Notes under the pieces: generated by a model
What the model saw: only the letters and a program-made list of their open reading frames with translations
Told to the model about the DNA's origin: nothing
Database searches by the model: none
Source of the DNA: Lysinibacter cavernae
Lineage (GTDB): Bacteria > Actinomycetota > Actinomycetes > Actinomycetales > Microbacteriaceae
Direction: 5' to 3'
Assembly (NCBI RefSeq): GCF_011758565.1
Contig: NZ_JAAMOX010000001.1
Span: forward strand, 1,837,838 to 1,901,837
Length of the DNA stretch: 64,000 nucleotides
Position numbers and translations under genes: made by a program
Shown: positions 17,251 to 27,227 of the stretch, in pieces
Layout of the letters: each line of letters begins with the position of its first letter
How positions within the stretch are numbered: position 1 is the stretch's first letter

Positions 17251-17274
17251 AACTCAAACACCATTGTTCAAGTT
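17251..17274. promoter_or_regulatory. Candidate TetR operator
   Basis: AACTCAAAC (17251-17259) and GTTCAAGTT (17266-17274) form an imperfect inverted repeat with two central mismatches per arm and a 6-base spacer, just before the start of the saccharopine-dehydrogenase-like gene. A related GTTTGACTT half-site lies at 17228-17236. Position and symmetry suit a TetR dimer. Confidence 0.4.
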
Positions 17275-17282
17275 AGGAACCA

Positions 17283-18248
17283 ATGAATCGCAGCGACTCA
17301 CGCGTCCTCGTCCTTGGCGGCTACGGCGCCGTCGGAATCCACATCATGAACGAACTCCGATCACGAGGCATCACCGCACACAGCGCCGGCCGAAACGTGG
17401 AACTCGCGGACCGCCCCCTCGACATCCGAAACTATGACGATGTCGGTGCCGAATCCAAAAACTACACGGCAGTTATCAACGCAACCGGAGCAGAAGACCC
17501 CCACCTGGCCGCCTCCGCCATCGGCAGCGGCACAACCTGGATCGACATCACCGCAACAAGCACCTATATTGACCAGCTTGCAGCCCTCCCGACTCCCACC
17601 GCACCCATCATCGCGAGCGTCGGCATCGCCCCAGGCCTCACCAACCTCCTTGCCGTCGAGGCGCAGCACATCAGCACAGCAACTGGGGAACTCAGCATCG
17701 GCGTCCTCCTCGGGGCCGGCGAAGCCCACGGCGCGGCGGCAGCTGCCTGGTCCTTTGGCCTCCTCGGCAGGCAATTTCGCGACCCAACAACCGGCCGCTC
17801 AATTCGCAATTACACCAACCCCCGCACGTTCAGCATCAATGGCACCCCTCGGCGCCTGTATCGCACAGACTTTTCCGATCAGCACACCCTCACCCCTCAA
17901 CTCGGCCGACCGGCGGCGACATACTTTGGCACAGACACACGCCTCGCCACAACGCTCCTCGCGGCCGCAACTTGGATTCCAGGCGCACGCAACATGCCGC
18001 CGTCGATACATTTTCCAGGCAGCGACACCTGGATTCTGACCATCGAAGACGCCGACGGCCCCCTACTCTCGGCAACAGGCCAAAGCCAGTCACATGCAAC
18101 TGGGATCGTAGCGGCAAGGGCGGTCGAGGCATCCATCGGGGCAGCAGCTGGGTTCCACCACCTGACCGAACTCACCACGCTTGCGGAACTCGATCTCCCG
18201 TTCCGCGTCACAAAGCATCGCTTAAGCCACGCAGCACCAAAAATCTAA
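17283..18248 (+). CDS. Saccharopine dehydrogenase-like NAD(P)-binding oxidoreductase
   Basis: The 321-residue protein opens with a Rossmann motif (RVLVLGGYGAVG) and continues with the saccharopine-dehydrogenase-like pattern VINATGAEDPHLAASAIGSGTTWIDITA and IIASVGIAPGLTNLLA. Relatives reduce or oxidise small imines or ketones; substrate is unknown here. It lacks the long lysine-pathway C-terminal domain, so it is not a lysine biosynthesis enzyme. The divergent TetR gene suggests it is induced by a small molecule. Confidence 0.8.
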   Translation: MNRSDSRVLVLGGYGAVGIHIMNELRSRGITAHSAGRNVELADRPLDIRNYDDVGAESKNYTAVINATGAEDPHLAASAIGSGTTWIDITATSTYIDQLAALPTPTAPIIASVGIAPGLTNLLAVEAQHISTATGELSIGVLLGAGEAHGAAAAAWSFGLLGRQFRDPTTGRSIRNYTNPRTFSINGTPRRLYRTDFSDQHTLTPQLGRPAATYFGTDTRLATTLLAAATWIPGARNMPPSIHFPGSDTWILTIEDADGPLLSATGQSQSHATGIVAARAVEASIGAAAGFHHLTELTTLAELDLPFRVTKHRLSHAAPKI

Positions 18249-18322
18249 AACCCCGAAAAGTCAAGCAAACTCGCCGAAAAAGTTTTCAGACATTGTCCAG
18301 CGAATTGTCAGATAATAGAAAC

Positions 18323-19018
18323 ATGAATGATGGACCACGCATACTCGTTGTCGACGATGAACCAAACATCCGCGACCTACTCACCACCAGCCTGCGCTTT
18401 GCCGGTTTTGGGGTGCGAGCCGTAAGTAACGGTGCCCAGACCATCTCCGCCGTACTCGAAGACGAACCAGACCTCATCATCCTCGATGTGATGTTGCCAG
18501 ACATGAACGGCTTTAGCGTCACCAAGCGCCTCCGTTCAGCCGGCTACACCGCCCCGATCCTCTTCCTCACCGCAAAGGACGACACCGAAGACAAGATCAT
18601 GGGGCTCACAGTTGGTGGCGACGACTACGTCACCAAGCCGTTCAGCCTCGACGAAATTGTTGCCCGCATCAAAGCGATCCTTCGCCGCACCATCCAAGAC
18701 GAAGAAGACGCCCAAATCGAGGTTGGCCCGCTCCGCATGGATCAAGACACCCACGAAGTTTTCGTTGGCGACGTGAGTGTTGAGCTCAGCCCAACCGAGT
18801 TCAAGTTGCTCCGCTACCTCATGCTCAACCCCAACCGGGTACTGAGCAAGGCACAGATTCTTGACCACGTCTGGGAGTACGATTTTAACGGCGACGCCGG
18901 CATCGTCGAGTCCTACATCTCGTACCTGCGCCGCAAGCTCGAACAACACTCCGAAACCCCGCTCATCCAAACCAAGCGCGGCTTCGGCTACATGCTGAAG
19001 GTGGACCAGAAGTCGTAA
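18323..19018 (+). CDS. OmpR/PhoB-family response regulator
   Basis: The 231-residue regulator has a receiver domain (acidic pair Asp11/Asp12, phospho-acceptor Asp55 in LIILDVMLPDMNG, Lys105 in YVTKPFS) and a winged-helix output (EVFVGDVSVELSPTEFKLLRYLMLNPNRVLSK to SYISYLRRKLE and TKRGFGYML). It precedes its kinase by eight bases. ATTGTC repeats twice (18292 and 18304) just before the start, possibly marking an autoregulatory site. The frame is open far upstream inside the previous gene, but the family start is at ATG 18323. Confidence 0.93.
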   Translation: MNDGPRILVVDDEPNIRDLLTTSLRFAGFGVRAVSNGAQTISAVLEDEPDLIILDVMLPDMNGFSVTKRLRSAGYTAPILFLTAKDDTEDKIMGLTVGGDDYVTKPFSLDEIVARIKAILRRTIQDEEDAQIEVGPLRMDQDTHEVFVGDVSVELSPTEFKLLRYLMLNPNRVLSKAQILDHVWEYDFNGDAGIVESYISYLRRKLEQHSETPLIQTKRGFGYMLKVDQKS

Positions 19019-19026
19019 CAAGGCAC

Positions 19027-20766
19027 ATGCGGCAGCCGCGGCTGGCGAAGCGATGGGATGCAGTATCCCTTCGTACCAAAATCACCGGGGTGACGGTACT
19101 AATTCTCACCTTCGGTATCCTCATCGTGGGCACTGGCACCATGATGATTCTCCAGCCGCAGCTGATCGCCCAGGTTGATTCAAACCTGCGCCAGCTACAA
19201 ACCGATCCAACACCGGCGCTCGCACTGGGGGCAACAGCCCAACTCATCACGCGCAACGATGTGCTGTACGCACCGCGCGACCCCTATTACATAGCCGTTC
19301 TTGATGCCGATGGCGTACTGCTCTACGACAATTTCCAGGGCAGCAAGTCAAATGCCAAGCCTGAGGTCCCGCTGATCTCAAGTGCCGACGCCATCAACGT
19401 GTACGGCAATCAAATACTGCATCTCATGCAGCCCGGCAACGAGGTGAGCTGGAGGGCCGTCCTCGTCCCCATCGTGCCAAAAGACAACAGCGGCAGTAGC
19501 GGAACCCTCCTCATCGCGCAGTCCATGAGCAATATTGACAACATCATGGTGCGCTACATCACGATCTTCTCTGGCTTTGGCATCGTCGTGGTGCTCCTTG
19601 GCGCAATCTTGACGCGACTGCTCGTCACCAGCACGTTTGAACCCCTGCGCGAAGTCGAAGCGACCGCCGCAGCCATCGCAGAGGGTGATTTCAGCCAACG
19701 CGTGCCCGTCACCGCATCCAACACCGAAGTTGGCAGGCTCAGCCGCTCCCTGAACACCATGCTTCGGCGAATCGACTCTGCCTTTGCCGACCGCGCCAAA
19801 ACCATTGAGCAAATGCGACGCTTTGTCGGCGACGCAAGCCACGAACTGCGCACGCCCCTCGTGACCGTTCGCGGCTACGCCGAGCTCTACCGAATGGGCG
19901 CGTTGCAGACCCCAGCCGATGTCGCCCAGGCCATGGAACGCATCGAAAAAGAAGCACTCCGAATGGGCACGCTGGTCGAAGACCTCCTTGCTCTTGCCCG
20001 CCTTGACGAGGCAAAGCCAATCGAGATGCTACCGGTCGACCTCGTACCGCTGGCCAAAGATGCGGCGCTCGACACCATGGCCTCATCGCCAAGCCGCGAG
20101 GTCCGCGTGCTGGTTCACGACGCAACACCGCGACTCGCCGACGGCTCAATAGCAACCACGGGCGAACACGAACCGGTCACCCCGCTGCCGCCGGCGGCCG
20201 CGCCGCCAGGAGTCGAGCCGTCAACGGTTACGGGTGGCATCTCCTTTGCAACGGGCACGCTCGCAAGGCTTCGCCAGCGACGCATCCGCCGCAGCTCGAT
20301 GCTCGACACCCAACCGCTCACCCGCATCGAACGCGACTCGGAATTCCCAAACACGGCAATTACCCCCGAGGAATCGCAGGAGATTGAGGCAAACGTTCCA
20401 CCGGCTATCGTGCTCGGCGACGAGAACAAGATCCGCCAGGTCATGACCAATCTCATCGGCAATGCGCTCAGGTTCACCGACGATGACAGCCCAATCGAAA
20501 TCGTTGTGAGCGTCGACGAAGCCGCAGAAACCGCGACCTTTGAGATCGTGGATCACGGGGAGGGCATCCCTGAGCAGATTCGAGAGAAGATTTTTCAACG
20601 CTTCTGGCGAGCCGACACCTCTCGCACCCGCGAAACGGGTGGCAGCGGACTTGGCCTCGCAATCGTCTCGTCGATCGTACAGGCCCATAAGGGCACGGTC
20701 AGCGCCCACGAAACGCCTGGCGGCGGTGCAACCTTCCGGGTCACGCTCCCCCTCCTCCCCGTCTGA
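19027..20766 (+). CDS. Membrane sensor histidine kinase with an insert in the catalytic region
   Basis: The 579-residue kinase has two membrane helices (about 21-43 and 175-200) around an extracellular sensor of about 130 residues, a HAMP domain (200-255), a dimerisation domain with His272 in GDASHELRTPL, and an ATPase domain (N-box NKIRQVMTNLIGNA, DHGEGIPEQ, F-box KIFQRFWRAD, GGSGLGLAIV). Between the dimerisation domain and the N-box, residues about 375-457 form a Pro-rich then Arg-rich insert. It is the partner of the regulator eight bases upstream. The signal is unknown. Confidence 0.93.
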   Translation: MRQPRLAKRWDAVSLRTKITGVTVLILTFGILIVGTGTMMILQPQLIAQVDSNLRQLQTDPTPALALGATAQLITRNDVLYAPRDPYYIAVLDADGVLLYDNFQGSKSNAKPEVPLISSADAINVYGNQILHLMQPGNEVSWRAVLVPIVPKDNSGSSGTLLIAQSMSNIDNIMVRYITIFSGFGIVVVLLGAILTRLLVTSTFEPLREVEATAAAIAEGDFSQRVPVTASNTEVGRLSRSLNTMLRRIDSAFADRAKTIEQMRRFVGDASHELRTPLVTVRGYAELYRMGALQTPADVAQAMERIEKEALRMGTLVEDLLALARLDEAKPIEMLPVDLVPLAKDAALDTMASSPSREVRVLVHDATPRLADGSIATTGEHEPVTPLPPAAAPPGVEPSTVTGGISFATGTLARLRQRRIRRSSMLDTQPLTRIERDSEFPNTAITPEESQEIEANVPPAIVLGDENKIRQVMTNLIGNALRFTDDDSPIEIVVSVDEAAETATFEIVDHGEGIPEQIREKIFQRFWRADTSRTRETGGSGLGLAIVSSIVQAHKGTVSAHETPGGGATFRVTLPLLPV

Positions 20767-20767
20767 C

Positions 20768-20839
20768 ACCTGCATCCATTTGCGACTTTCTGCGCAGAAT
20801 GCTCTGTAACTCCGCAGAAACTCACAAATAGATGCAGGT
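20768..20839. repeat. Long imperfect intergenic hairpin (copy B, distinct stem)
   Basis: ACCTGCATC at 20768 pairs with GATGCAGGT ending at 20839. The arms run about 30 bases with four or five mismatches and include TTTCTGCG/CGCAGAAA. It lies between convergent kinase and groEL genes, next to but separate from the groEL terminator. Its stem sequence differs from the 704 and 34189 hairpins. Confidence 0.65.
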
Positions 20840-20846
20840 ACACAAA

Positions 20847-20876
20847 AGCGGGGCGGCCCCGAAGGACCGCCCCGCT
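20847..20876 (-). terminator. Intrinsic terminator of groEL
   Basis: AGCGGGGCGG (20847-20856) pairs with CCGCCCCGCT (20867-20876). On the minus strand the stem is followed by TTTTGTG. It lies 15 bases past the groEL stop. Confidence 0.9.
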
Positions 20877-20890
20877 CTGTGCGCTGTGGA

Positions 20891-22654
<1,764 letters not shown>

Positions 22655-22674
22655 TCACAGCGAAGAAGACGGGG

Positions 22675-23703
22675 CTATTCCGTGACGATTGTGCCTTCAT
22701 CAGCCGGGATCATTTCGATCCAGGTATTACCGGGTGCAAGCTGGACGGTGAAGCCTGAGGCATCCACAAACCGAAGCGGCTCGTCTCTTGTGCCCTTCGC
22801 CCACGATCCCTGCACGGTCTTGCCCGCACTTGAGAACCATGCCTCGCCCGTGCCCGTGAGCTGGGTGAATGGTACGTCTCCCCGCTCGACAGGCACCTTC
22901 AGCACAACAACGTTGGTCGATTGGTGTTGGGCGCCATCCATGCCAACGTCTGCGGAGCCCTCTTGGCTACGCAGATACACACCGGCCTCAGCATTCCATG
23001 ACCAAGAGGGGAACCGCTCGGGAGAAAACGTGAGGCTCAGCGAGTTGACCGGAGCACCAAGTCTCGCCGCAGACGAGGTCCCCTGGTCAATCGAATAGGC
23101 GAACTGCTGCTGAGGAGCGGGGATGTCGGCGTGAGCCGCGACCGCCTCTTGCGCCCTCAACAACAGGTTATGTGGGGCGATTCGGTCGACGCCCCTGTCA
23201 AAATATGGGTCCCCTGCGTCATCCAGAATATTCACAACGGGTGCATCCCGCATTTTGGCAACAAACTGATCTGCTCCCCCCGAGTATGCGACGAGCCCGC
23301 CCATGGGGGAAATAATGTCTGGATCCATTGGACGAATGGACCGCACGGGCCCTACCGTCTCAGGAACGCTCGACTGGAACACTGCTACGTAGCGGGTGAG
23401 ACCACCCTCGACTAACTCTTCGAATACCAGGTCTGTCGAGTTGAGGCCGTAGTGAGGCCTGGCTTCCTCGTGATTATCGATCTTCACCGCAAGTGAGGGA
23501 TTTTCGGGCGCCACTTCTACCGCTGTCCCACGCAACGGCGCAAGCACCCGCTCTGCCGGAACCGTGTAGCTTGACGCATACTCGCCGGTGGCCTCCGGCG
23601 CATCCTTTGGCGTCGCCGGAGCGCACCCTGCAGCGAACACCGCTGCAGCAGCACCAACGACGGCCAGACGAAGCAACCTGTTCGAAGTACGCAAAGCGGT
23701 CAC
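22675..23703 (-). CDS. DUF3048 domain lipoprotein (YerB-like)
   Basis: The 342-residue product has a lipoprotein signal (AAAAVFAAGC, acylated Cys27) and a DUF3048 domain: SLAVKIDNHEEARPHYGLNSTDLVFEELVEGGLTRYVAVF and VGPVRSIRPMD, then a C-terminal DUF3048_C segment ending LAPGNTWIEMIP. The function is not known; YerB-type proteins are extracellular and membrane anchored. GTG 23703 follows AGGATGG. It lies 76 bases after the LytR_C gene in the same direction. Confidence 0.88.
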   Translation of the reverse strand: MTALRTSNRLLRLAVVGAAAAVFAAGCAPATPKDAPEATGEYASSYTVPAERVLAPLRGTAVEVAPENPSLAVKIDNHEEARPHYGLNSTDLVFEELVEGGLTRYVAVFQSSVPETVGPVRSIRPMDPDIISPMGGLVAYSGGADQFVAKMRDAPVVNILDDAGDPYFDRGVDRIAPHNLLLRAQEAVAAHADIPAPQQQFAYSIDQGTSSAARLGAPVNSLSLTFSPERFPSWSWNAEAGVYLRSQEGSADVGMDGAQHQSTNVVVLKVPVERGDVPFTQLTGTGEAWFSSAGKTVQGSWAKGTRDEPLRFVDASGFTVQLAPGNTWIEMIPADEGTIVTE

Positions 23704-23779
23704 GGTGTTGGGTCCATCCTGTTGGCGATGTCAGTTGTGTGGATGCCCCACGCTGGATGGAGGCATCAACCGTTCAAGG

Positions 23780-24904
23780 TTACTGAGCCGCGTCTGGCAA
23801 CGCCAGATCTGTACCGATAAGAACTACGAGTTGAGTACCGAGACCCGCATAGCTGTCGGTGAGATGCGCTTGCATTCCACCCAGCTTTGCGGCCAACCCA
23901 AGCGCGGCTGCTTCGTCTGCCGGATCGGCATAGAACACGGCACTAATCGTGACGTCTGGGGTTTCGGTTGTACTCTCGTTCCCAATCACGCCGAGCTGCT
24001 GGGTGGTCACGTATGAAGACGCCGCGGCTGCGAGTTCTGGATCGGCAGTTCCGTTCAGAATCGTCACAGTTGCGGCCGGATTCACAACAGGTTCAACCTC
24101 GGCAGCGGGTGTTTGTCCGCTTGTCGCAGAGGACTGAAGCGGATTCGGGAGCTTTACGTTGCCAACCCCGATGACGATATACACAATTCCAGCCACAACG
24201 AGCAACAGAGTGACCAACGCCGCCCACATCACAAAAATCCAGTTAGGACCGCGGCGGCGTGGAGCGCGATGCACCCCTACTCGTTTGCCCATCTGGGGAG
24301 TATCAAAGGGATCAAGCGACGGTTTCTTGGATGCTGACGGCTGTGCGTCATTCCTCGACGCGCGCCGACGCCCTACCGCAGAGTCCGTTGAGCCGGCGGC
24401 ACGCCGGGCATCGAGAGCTTCGTCCGGGTGGAACGGTGCTTCATCGTCAGATGCTTCGCCTGCATCAATAAGAGTTGGCTCGGTAGGTTCTGCATTGAGG
24501 GGCTGCACAGACACGCGTGCCCGAGCGGCAAGCTCGGCATAGTCATCAGCAGGCACCGGCTGTTCCGCTGCGGGGGCCGCAGACGGAAGCTCTGCGTCCG
24601 GAATATAGACAACGGCTTCTGGAGCTGCGGTGTGCGCCACCGGGGCCTGAGTTGATGGTCTTGGGCTCAGTGGGGCCGTTGATGGAGGCGGTGTGACCGG
24701 CGTTGGTTGGCCGGATGCGCTTGGCAAAGCATGGGAGCCAGGTGTCGAGTTTGCGCTCGGCAGATCGCCAATATTTGGCACCTGTTCCTCTTCATGAAGG
24801 GCGCCAAAGAGCTCGTCAAGTCCAGGTGAAATTGGTTCGTCGGATTCAGAACCGGGACCCACTCCCTCGCCCCCGCGAGTTAGGTCGTTGTCGCTTCTGT
24901 CCAT
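23780..24904 (-). CDS. LytR C-terminal-domain (LytR_C) membrane protein
   Basis: The product (374 residues from ATG 24904) has a long disordered, Pro/Ala/Glu-rich cytoplasmic N-terminus, a basic stretch, one membrane helix (NWIFVMWAALVTLLLVVAGIVYIVIGVG) and an outside LytR_C domain (VTILNGTADPELAAAASSYV to GTQLVVLIGTDLALP). LytR_C domains occur at the end of cell-wall polymer ligases and alone; this one lacks the ligase domain, so the role is probably in wall attachment or sensing. Start is uncertain: ATG at 24919 or 24985 are alternatives. Confidence 0.78.
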   Translation of the reverse strand: MDRSDNDLTRGGEGVGPGSESDEPISPGLDELFGALHEEEQVPNIGDLPSANSTPGSHALPSASGQPTPVTPPPSTAPLSPRPSTQAPVAHTAAPEAVVYIPDAELPSAAPAAEQPVPADDYAELAARARVSVQPLNAEPTEPTLIDAGEASDDEAPFHPDEALDARRAAGSTDSAVGRRRASRNDAQPSASKKPSLDPFDTPQMGKRVGVHRAPRRRGPNWIFVMWAALVTLLLVVAGIVYIVIGVGNVKLPNPLQSSATSGQTPAAEVEPVVNPAATVTILNGTADPELAAAASSYVTTQQLGVIGNESTTETPDVTISAVFYADPADEAAALGLAAKLGGMQAHLTDSYAGLGTQLVVLIGTDLALPDAAQ

Positions 24905-25057
24905 CCGTCGAAGTTCCATCTCTTTCTTGATCAGTCTCGATAGTAGCGTCAAATGCTTCAGATACCGAGATCCCGGCCCCACCAATCAACTCACCTAGAG
25001 TAGTCGGCTTGCCGTTGAACTGCCTGGCAGCCCCCTGAGAACACCCAGTTTTGTATA

Positions 25058-25076
25058 TTAGGCTAGCCTCACCACT
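25058..25076 (+). promoter_or_regulatory. DtxR/IdeR-like iron box upstream of hmuT
   Basis: TTAGGCTAGCCTCACC closely follows the DtxR/IdeR consensus TTAGGTTAGSCTAACC, differing at two or three positions. It is 23-41 bases before the hmuT start. The window also encodes a DtxR-type regulator. Confidence 0.7.
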
Positions 25077-25098
25077 CATTCTAAGGCGTCCATTTTCT

Positions 25099-26289
25099 AT
25101 GCACACTTTTGTTGCCGCTTCGCCGCGCGCTCGCACGTCTCCCTTCCGACGCAAGAACATCATCCTTGTCGCGACTCTTGCGGTCGCATCGCTGATCCTC
25201 TCAGGATGTTCCACTGGCGATTCCACGACGCCGGCGACCTCTGAGACGGCAGGCGCACGCCCGGTATGCACCAGCCCGACGTCATTTGAGACTCCGATCG
25301 CTGACCTCACGCCCGTTGCCGACCCCCACGTCGGCACCGGCCCGTGCACGGCACAGCTCCCAGAGCGAAGCATGGCAAATCTGGTCGAGCCAGGAAAACA
25401 ATCACTTCCGACAACCGTGACCTCTCACGATCCCAACGGTGACCTCGACGTCACCGTCACTGACACGTCGCGCATTGTCACGTTTGACATCGCCGGGGCC
25501 ATCGGCGAGACGGTATTCGCTCTTGGCTACGGCGACAGCGTTGTTGGCCGCGATGCGACGATGACGTTTGACGAGGCGAAGGACCTTCCGATTGTTACCG
25601 GCTCAAGCCACTCGATTAATGCGGAGAGTGTTCTCGCGCTCGAGCCAACCCTTGTCATTACGGATGGCACGGTTGGGCCGCTCGCCGTTGTTCGCCAGAT
25701 CGCCGACACGGGCATCCCCGTCGTGTTTGTTGACCGCAACCCCTCGATCTCCGGTGCCATCGAAAAGGCGTCGCAAATCGGCGCAGCGCTCGGAGACGCC
25801 GAGGCTGGCAAGGCGCTCAGCACGATGCTTTCTGACGAAATCGATGACACCGTTGAGCAGATCAAAGCGATCGCACCAAAAGATCCCGCAGACCGCGTTC
25901 GTATCGCGTTCCTTTACCTTCGCGGATCATCCAACATCTATTACCTGTTTGGCGAGGGCTCGGGTGCCGACGACCTGATCACGGCGCTTGATGGCCGCGA
26001 TGTTGCCTCCGAGATTGGTTGGGTCGGCGAACGCCCAATGACAGACGAAGCACTTATCGAAGCCAACCCAGACCTCTTATTGGTCATGACGAAGGGTCTC
26101 GACAGCGTCGGCGGCCCCGAGGGTCTCATTGACTCGCTCGAGGCCGTTGCCCTGACCAACGCTGGTAAGAACCTCAACATCATTGACATGGCTGACAGCC
26201 AGATTATGACGTTTGGTCCCCGGACTCCGGAAGCTCTGAGTGCTCTTGCTCGGGCGATTTACGCGCCCGACGCTGCCGCACAACAATAA
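25099..26289 (+). CDS. hmuT: Heme ABC transporter substrate-binding lipoprotein
   Basis: The 396-residue protein has a lipobox (LILSGC, Cys37) and a helical-backbone periplasmic-binding domain: SRIVTFDIAGAIGETVFALGYGDSVVGRD, AESVLALEPTLVITDGTVGPLAVVRQI, and NPDLLLVMTKGLDSVGG. This pattern is that of HmuT, which hands heme to an HmuUV permease. The permease and ATPase genes are not in the window. Two HtaA proteins encoded nearby would capture heme at the surface. ATG 25099 follows AAGGCG and the iron box; a TTG at 25051 would put the box inside the gene and is unlikely. Its 3' end overlaps the convergent htaA-like gene by 86 bases. Confidence 0.9.
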   Translation: MHTFVAASPRARTSPFRRKNIILVATLAVASLILSGCSTGDSTTPATSETAGARPVCTSPTSFETPIADLTPVADPHVGTGPCTAQLPERSMANLVEPGKQSLPTTVTSHDPNGDLDVTVTDTSRIVTFDIAGAIGETVFALGYGDSVVGRDATMTFDEAKDLPIVTGSSHSINAESVLALEPTLVITDGTVGPLAVVRQIADTGIPVVFVDRNPSISGAIEKASQIGAALGDAEAGKALSTMLSDEIDDTVEQIKAIAPKDPADRVRIAFLYLRGSSNIYYLFGEGSGADDLITALDGRDVASEIGWVGERPMTDEALIEANPDLLLVMTKGLDSVGGPEGLIDSLEAVALTNAGKNLNIIDMADSQIMTFGPRTPEALSALARAIYAPDAAAQQ

Positions 26290-27118
26290 CCGTCGCCACT
26301 CCGGCAACAACAACGACTCCGAGCACAACCCAGAGCCGCATGAGGTTCGAGCCCTCATTCTCGTCCTCGGGGGCGATCAACGTGGTCATTTCTGGTTCCG
26401 GGGTCGTTGCTGCATCGTCGGTTGGCTCCGCGGATGCCGTCGCGGCCCCTGCACACTCGCCAAGCGTCAGGCTCAACGTCATGGGATCGAACGGTTCGCC
26501 AGCCTGGTAGAAGTCCGCAAATGCGGGAACAGCGGCCTCTGACAAACCACCGGTTCCGATCATCGTGACGGTGCTGCCGGCTTCGCCACTCAGGCCAGGA
26601 GTGAGTGCAAACGTGCCGATGGTGATGGCTTTTTCGCTAATCGTTGGCGCACCAGTCGTGTCGTTACTGTCGATGTCAAACTTGAGGTTTGCTTCTGTTG
26701 ACGAGACAAACTCAACAACCGGGTTGGCAAAATTCATCTTCAGCACGTCTCCGTGTCCGGTAGCAAGCACCGAACCGGGGAACGCAACCTGCCCTGTTCC
26801 CGTTGCGGGGTCTACCGAGCCGGTTGGCGTAGACCAGGTCCACTCCGTGCCACTGAAGGAGACGTCGGCGGAGGGGGTGAACGCGCCTTTCGCGAATCCA
26901 TCAATGTATCCGCGGAAGCGCTCCATGAGGCCCCAGCTCAATGTTCCGGCTGTCACCTCACAGCCGACCTCCGGCGCCTCCGTTTTGAGTACGGGTGCGG
27001 CCTGGTCAACGGCGGATGCCGCTGGCACAGCGGCAAGGGTAGCGCCAAGCACCGCCGTCGTTGCGAGCGTTGCGAACCATCGTCGTGCGAGCTGAGCCTT
27101 CGTTGTCGAAACCGACAC
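26204..27118 (-). CDS. HtaA-domain surface heme-binding protein, single domain, membrane anchored
   Basis: The 304-residue product has a signal peptide (ending ASAVDQ), one HtaA domain (about 55-215: AGTLSWGLMERFRGYIDGFAKG, then GHGDVLKMNFANPVVEF), an acidic linker and a C-terminal helix with RQRRARK tail. HtaA domains bind heme in corynebacteria and pass it to HmuT. GTG 27118 follows AAAGG. It lies downstream of the larger HtaA gene, separated by a hairpin, and its 3' end overlaps hmuT on the other strand. There is no sortase motif, so it is probably held by the helix. Confidence 0.85.
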   Translation of the reverse strand: MSVSTTKAQLARRWFATLATTAVLGATLAAVPAASAVDQAAPVLKTEAPEVGCEVTAGTLSWGLMERFRGYIDGFAKGAFTPSADVSFSGTEWTWSTPTGSVDPATGTGQVAFPGSVLATGHGDVLKMNFANPVVEFVSSTEANLKFDIDSNDTTGAPTISEKAITIGTFALTPGLSGEAGSTVTMIGTGGLSEAAVPAFADFYQAGEPFDPMTLSLTLGECAGAATASAEPTDDAATTPEPEMTTLIAPEDENEGSNLMRLWVVLGVVVVAGVATVIVVRQRRARKSPEQEHSELPESGDQTS

Positions 27119-27175
27119 TTCGAGAACCTTTCGTTGTCTTGCGAGAAAAGGGCCGTCTCCGTGTCGGCCAAACGC

Positions 27176-27211
27176 GTGCGGGGGTAACCCCCGAAAGGAT
27201 TACCCCCGCAC
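27176..27211 (-). terminator. Hairpin between the two HtaA genes
   Basis: GTGCGGGGGTAA (27176-27187) pairs perfectly with TTACCCCCGCAC (27200-27211). It lies 17 bases past the large HtaA gene stop. There is no T tract, so it may terminate partly or protect the upstream mRNA. Confidence 0.6.
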
Positions 27212-27227
27212 GATGGTTACGTCCAGA

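Noticed and set aside
17972..18322. N-terminal extension of the response regulator
   Set aside because: The frame is open inside the previous gene, but receiver-domain homology begins at ATG 18323 and the extension overlaps another coding gene.
24846..25373. Minus-strand frame across the hmuT start
   Set aside because: It overlaps the iron box, the hmuT signal peptide and the LytR_C gene start and has no recognised motif.
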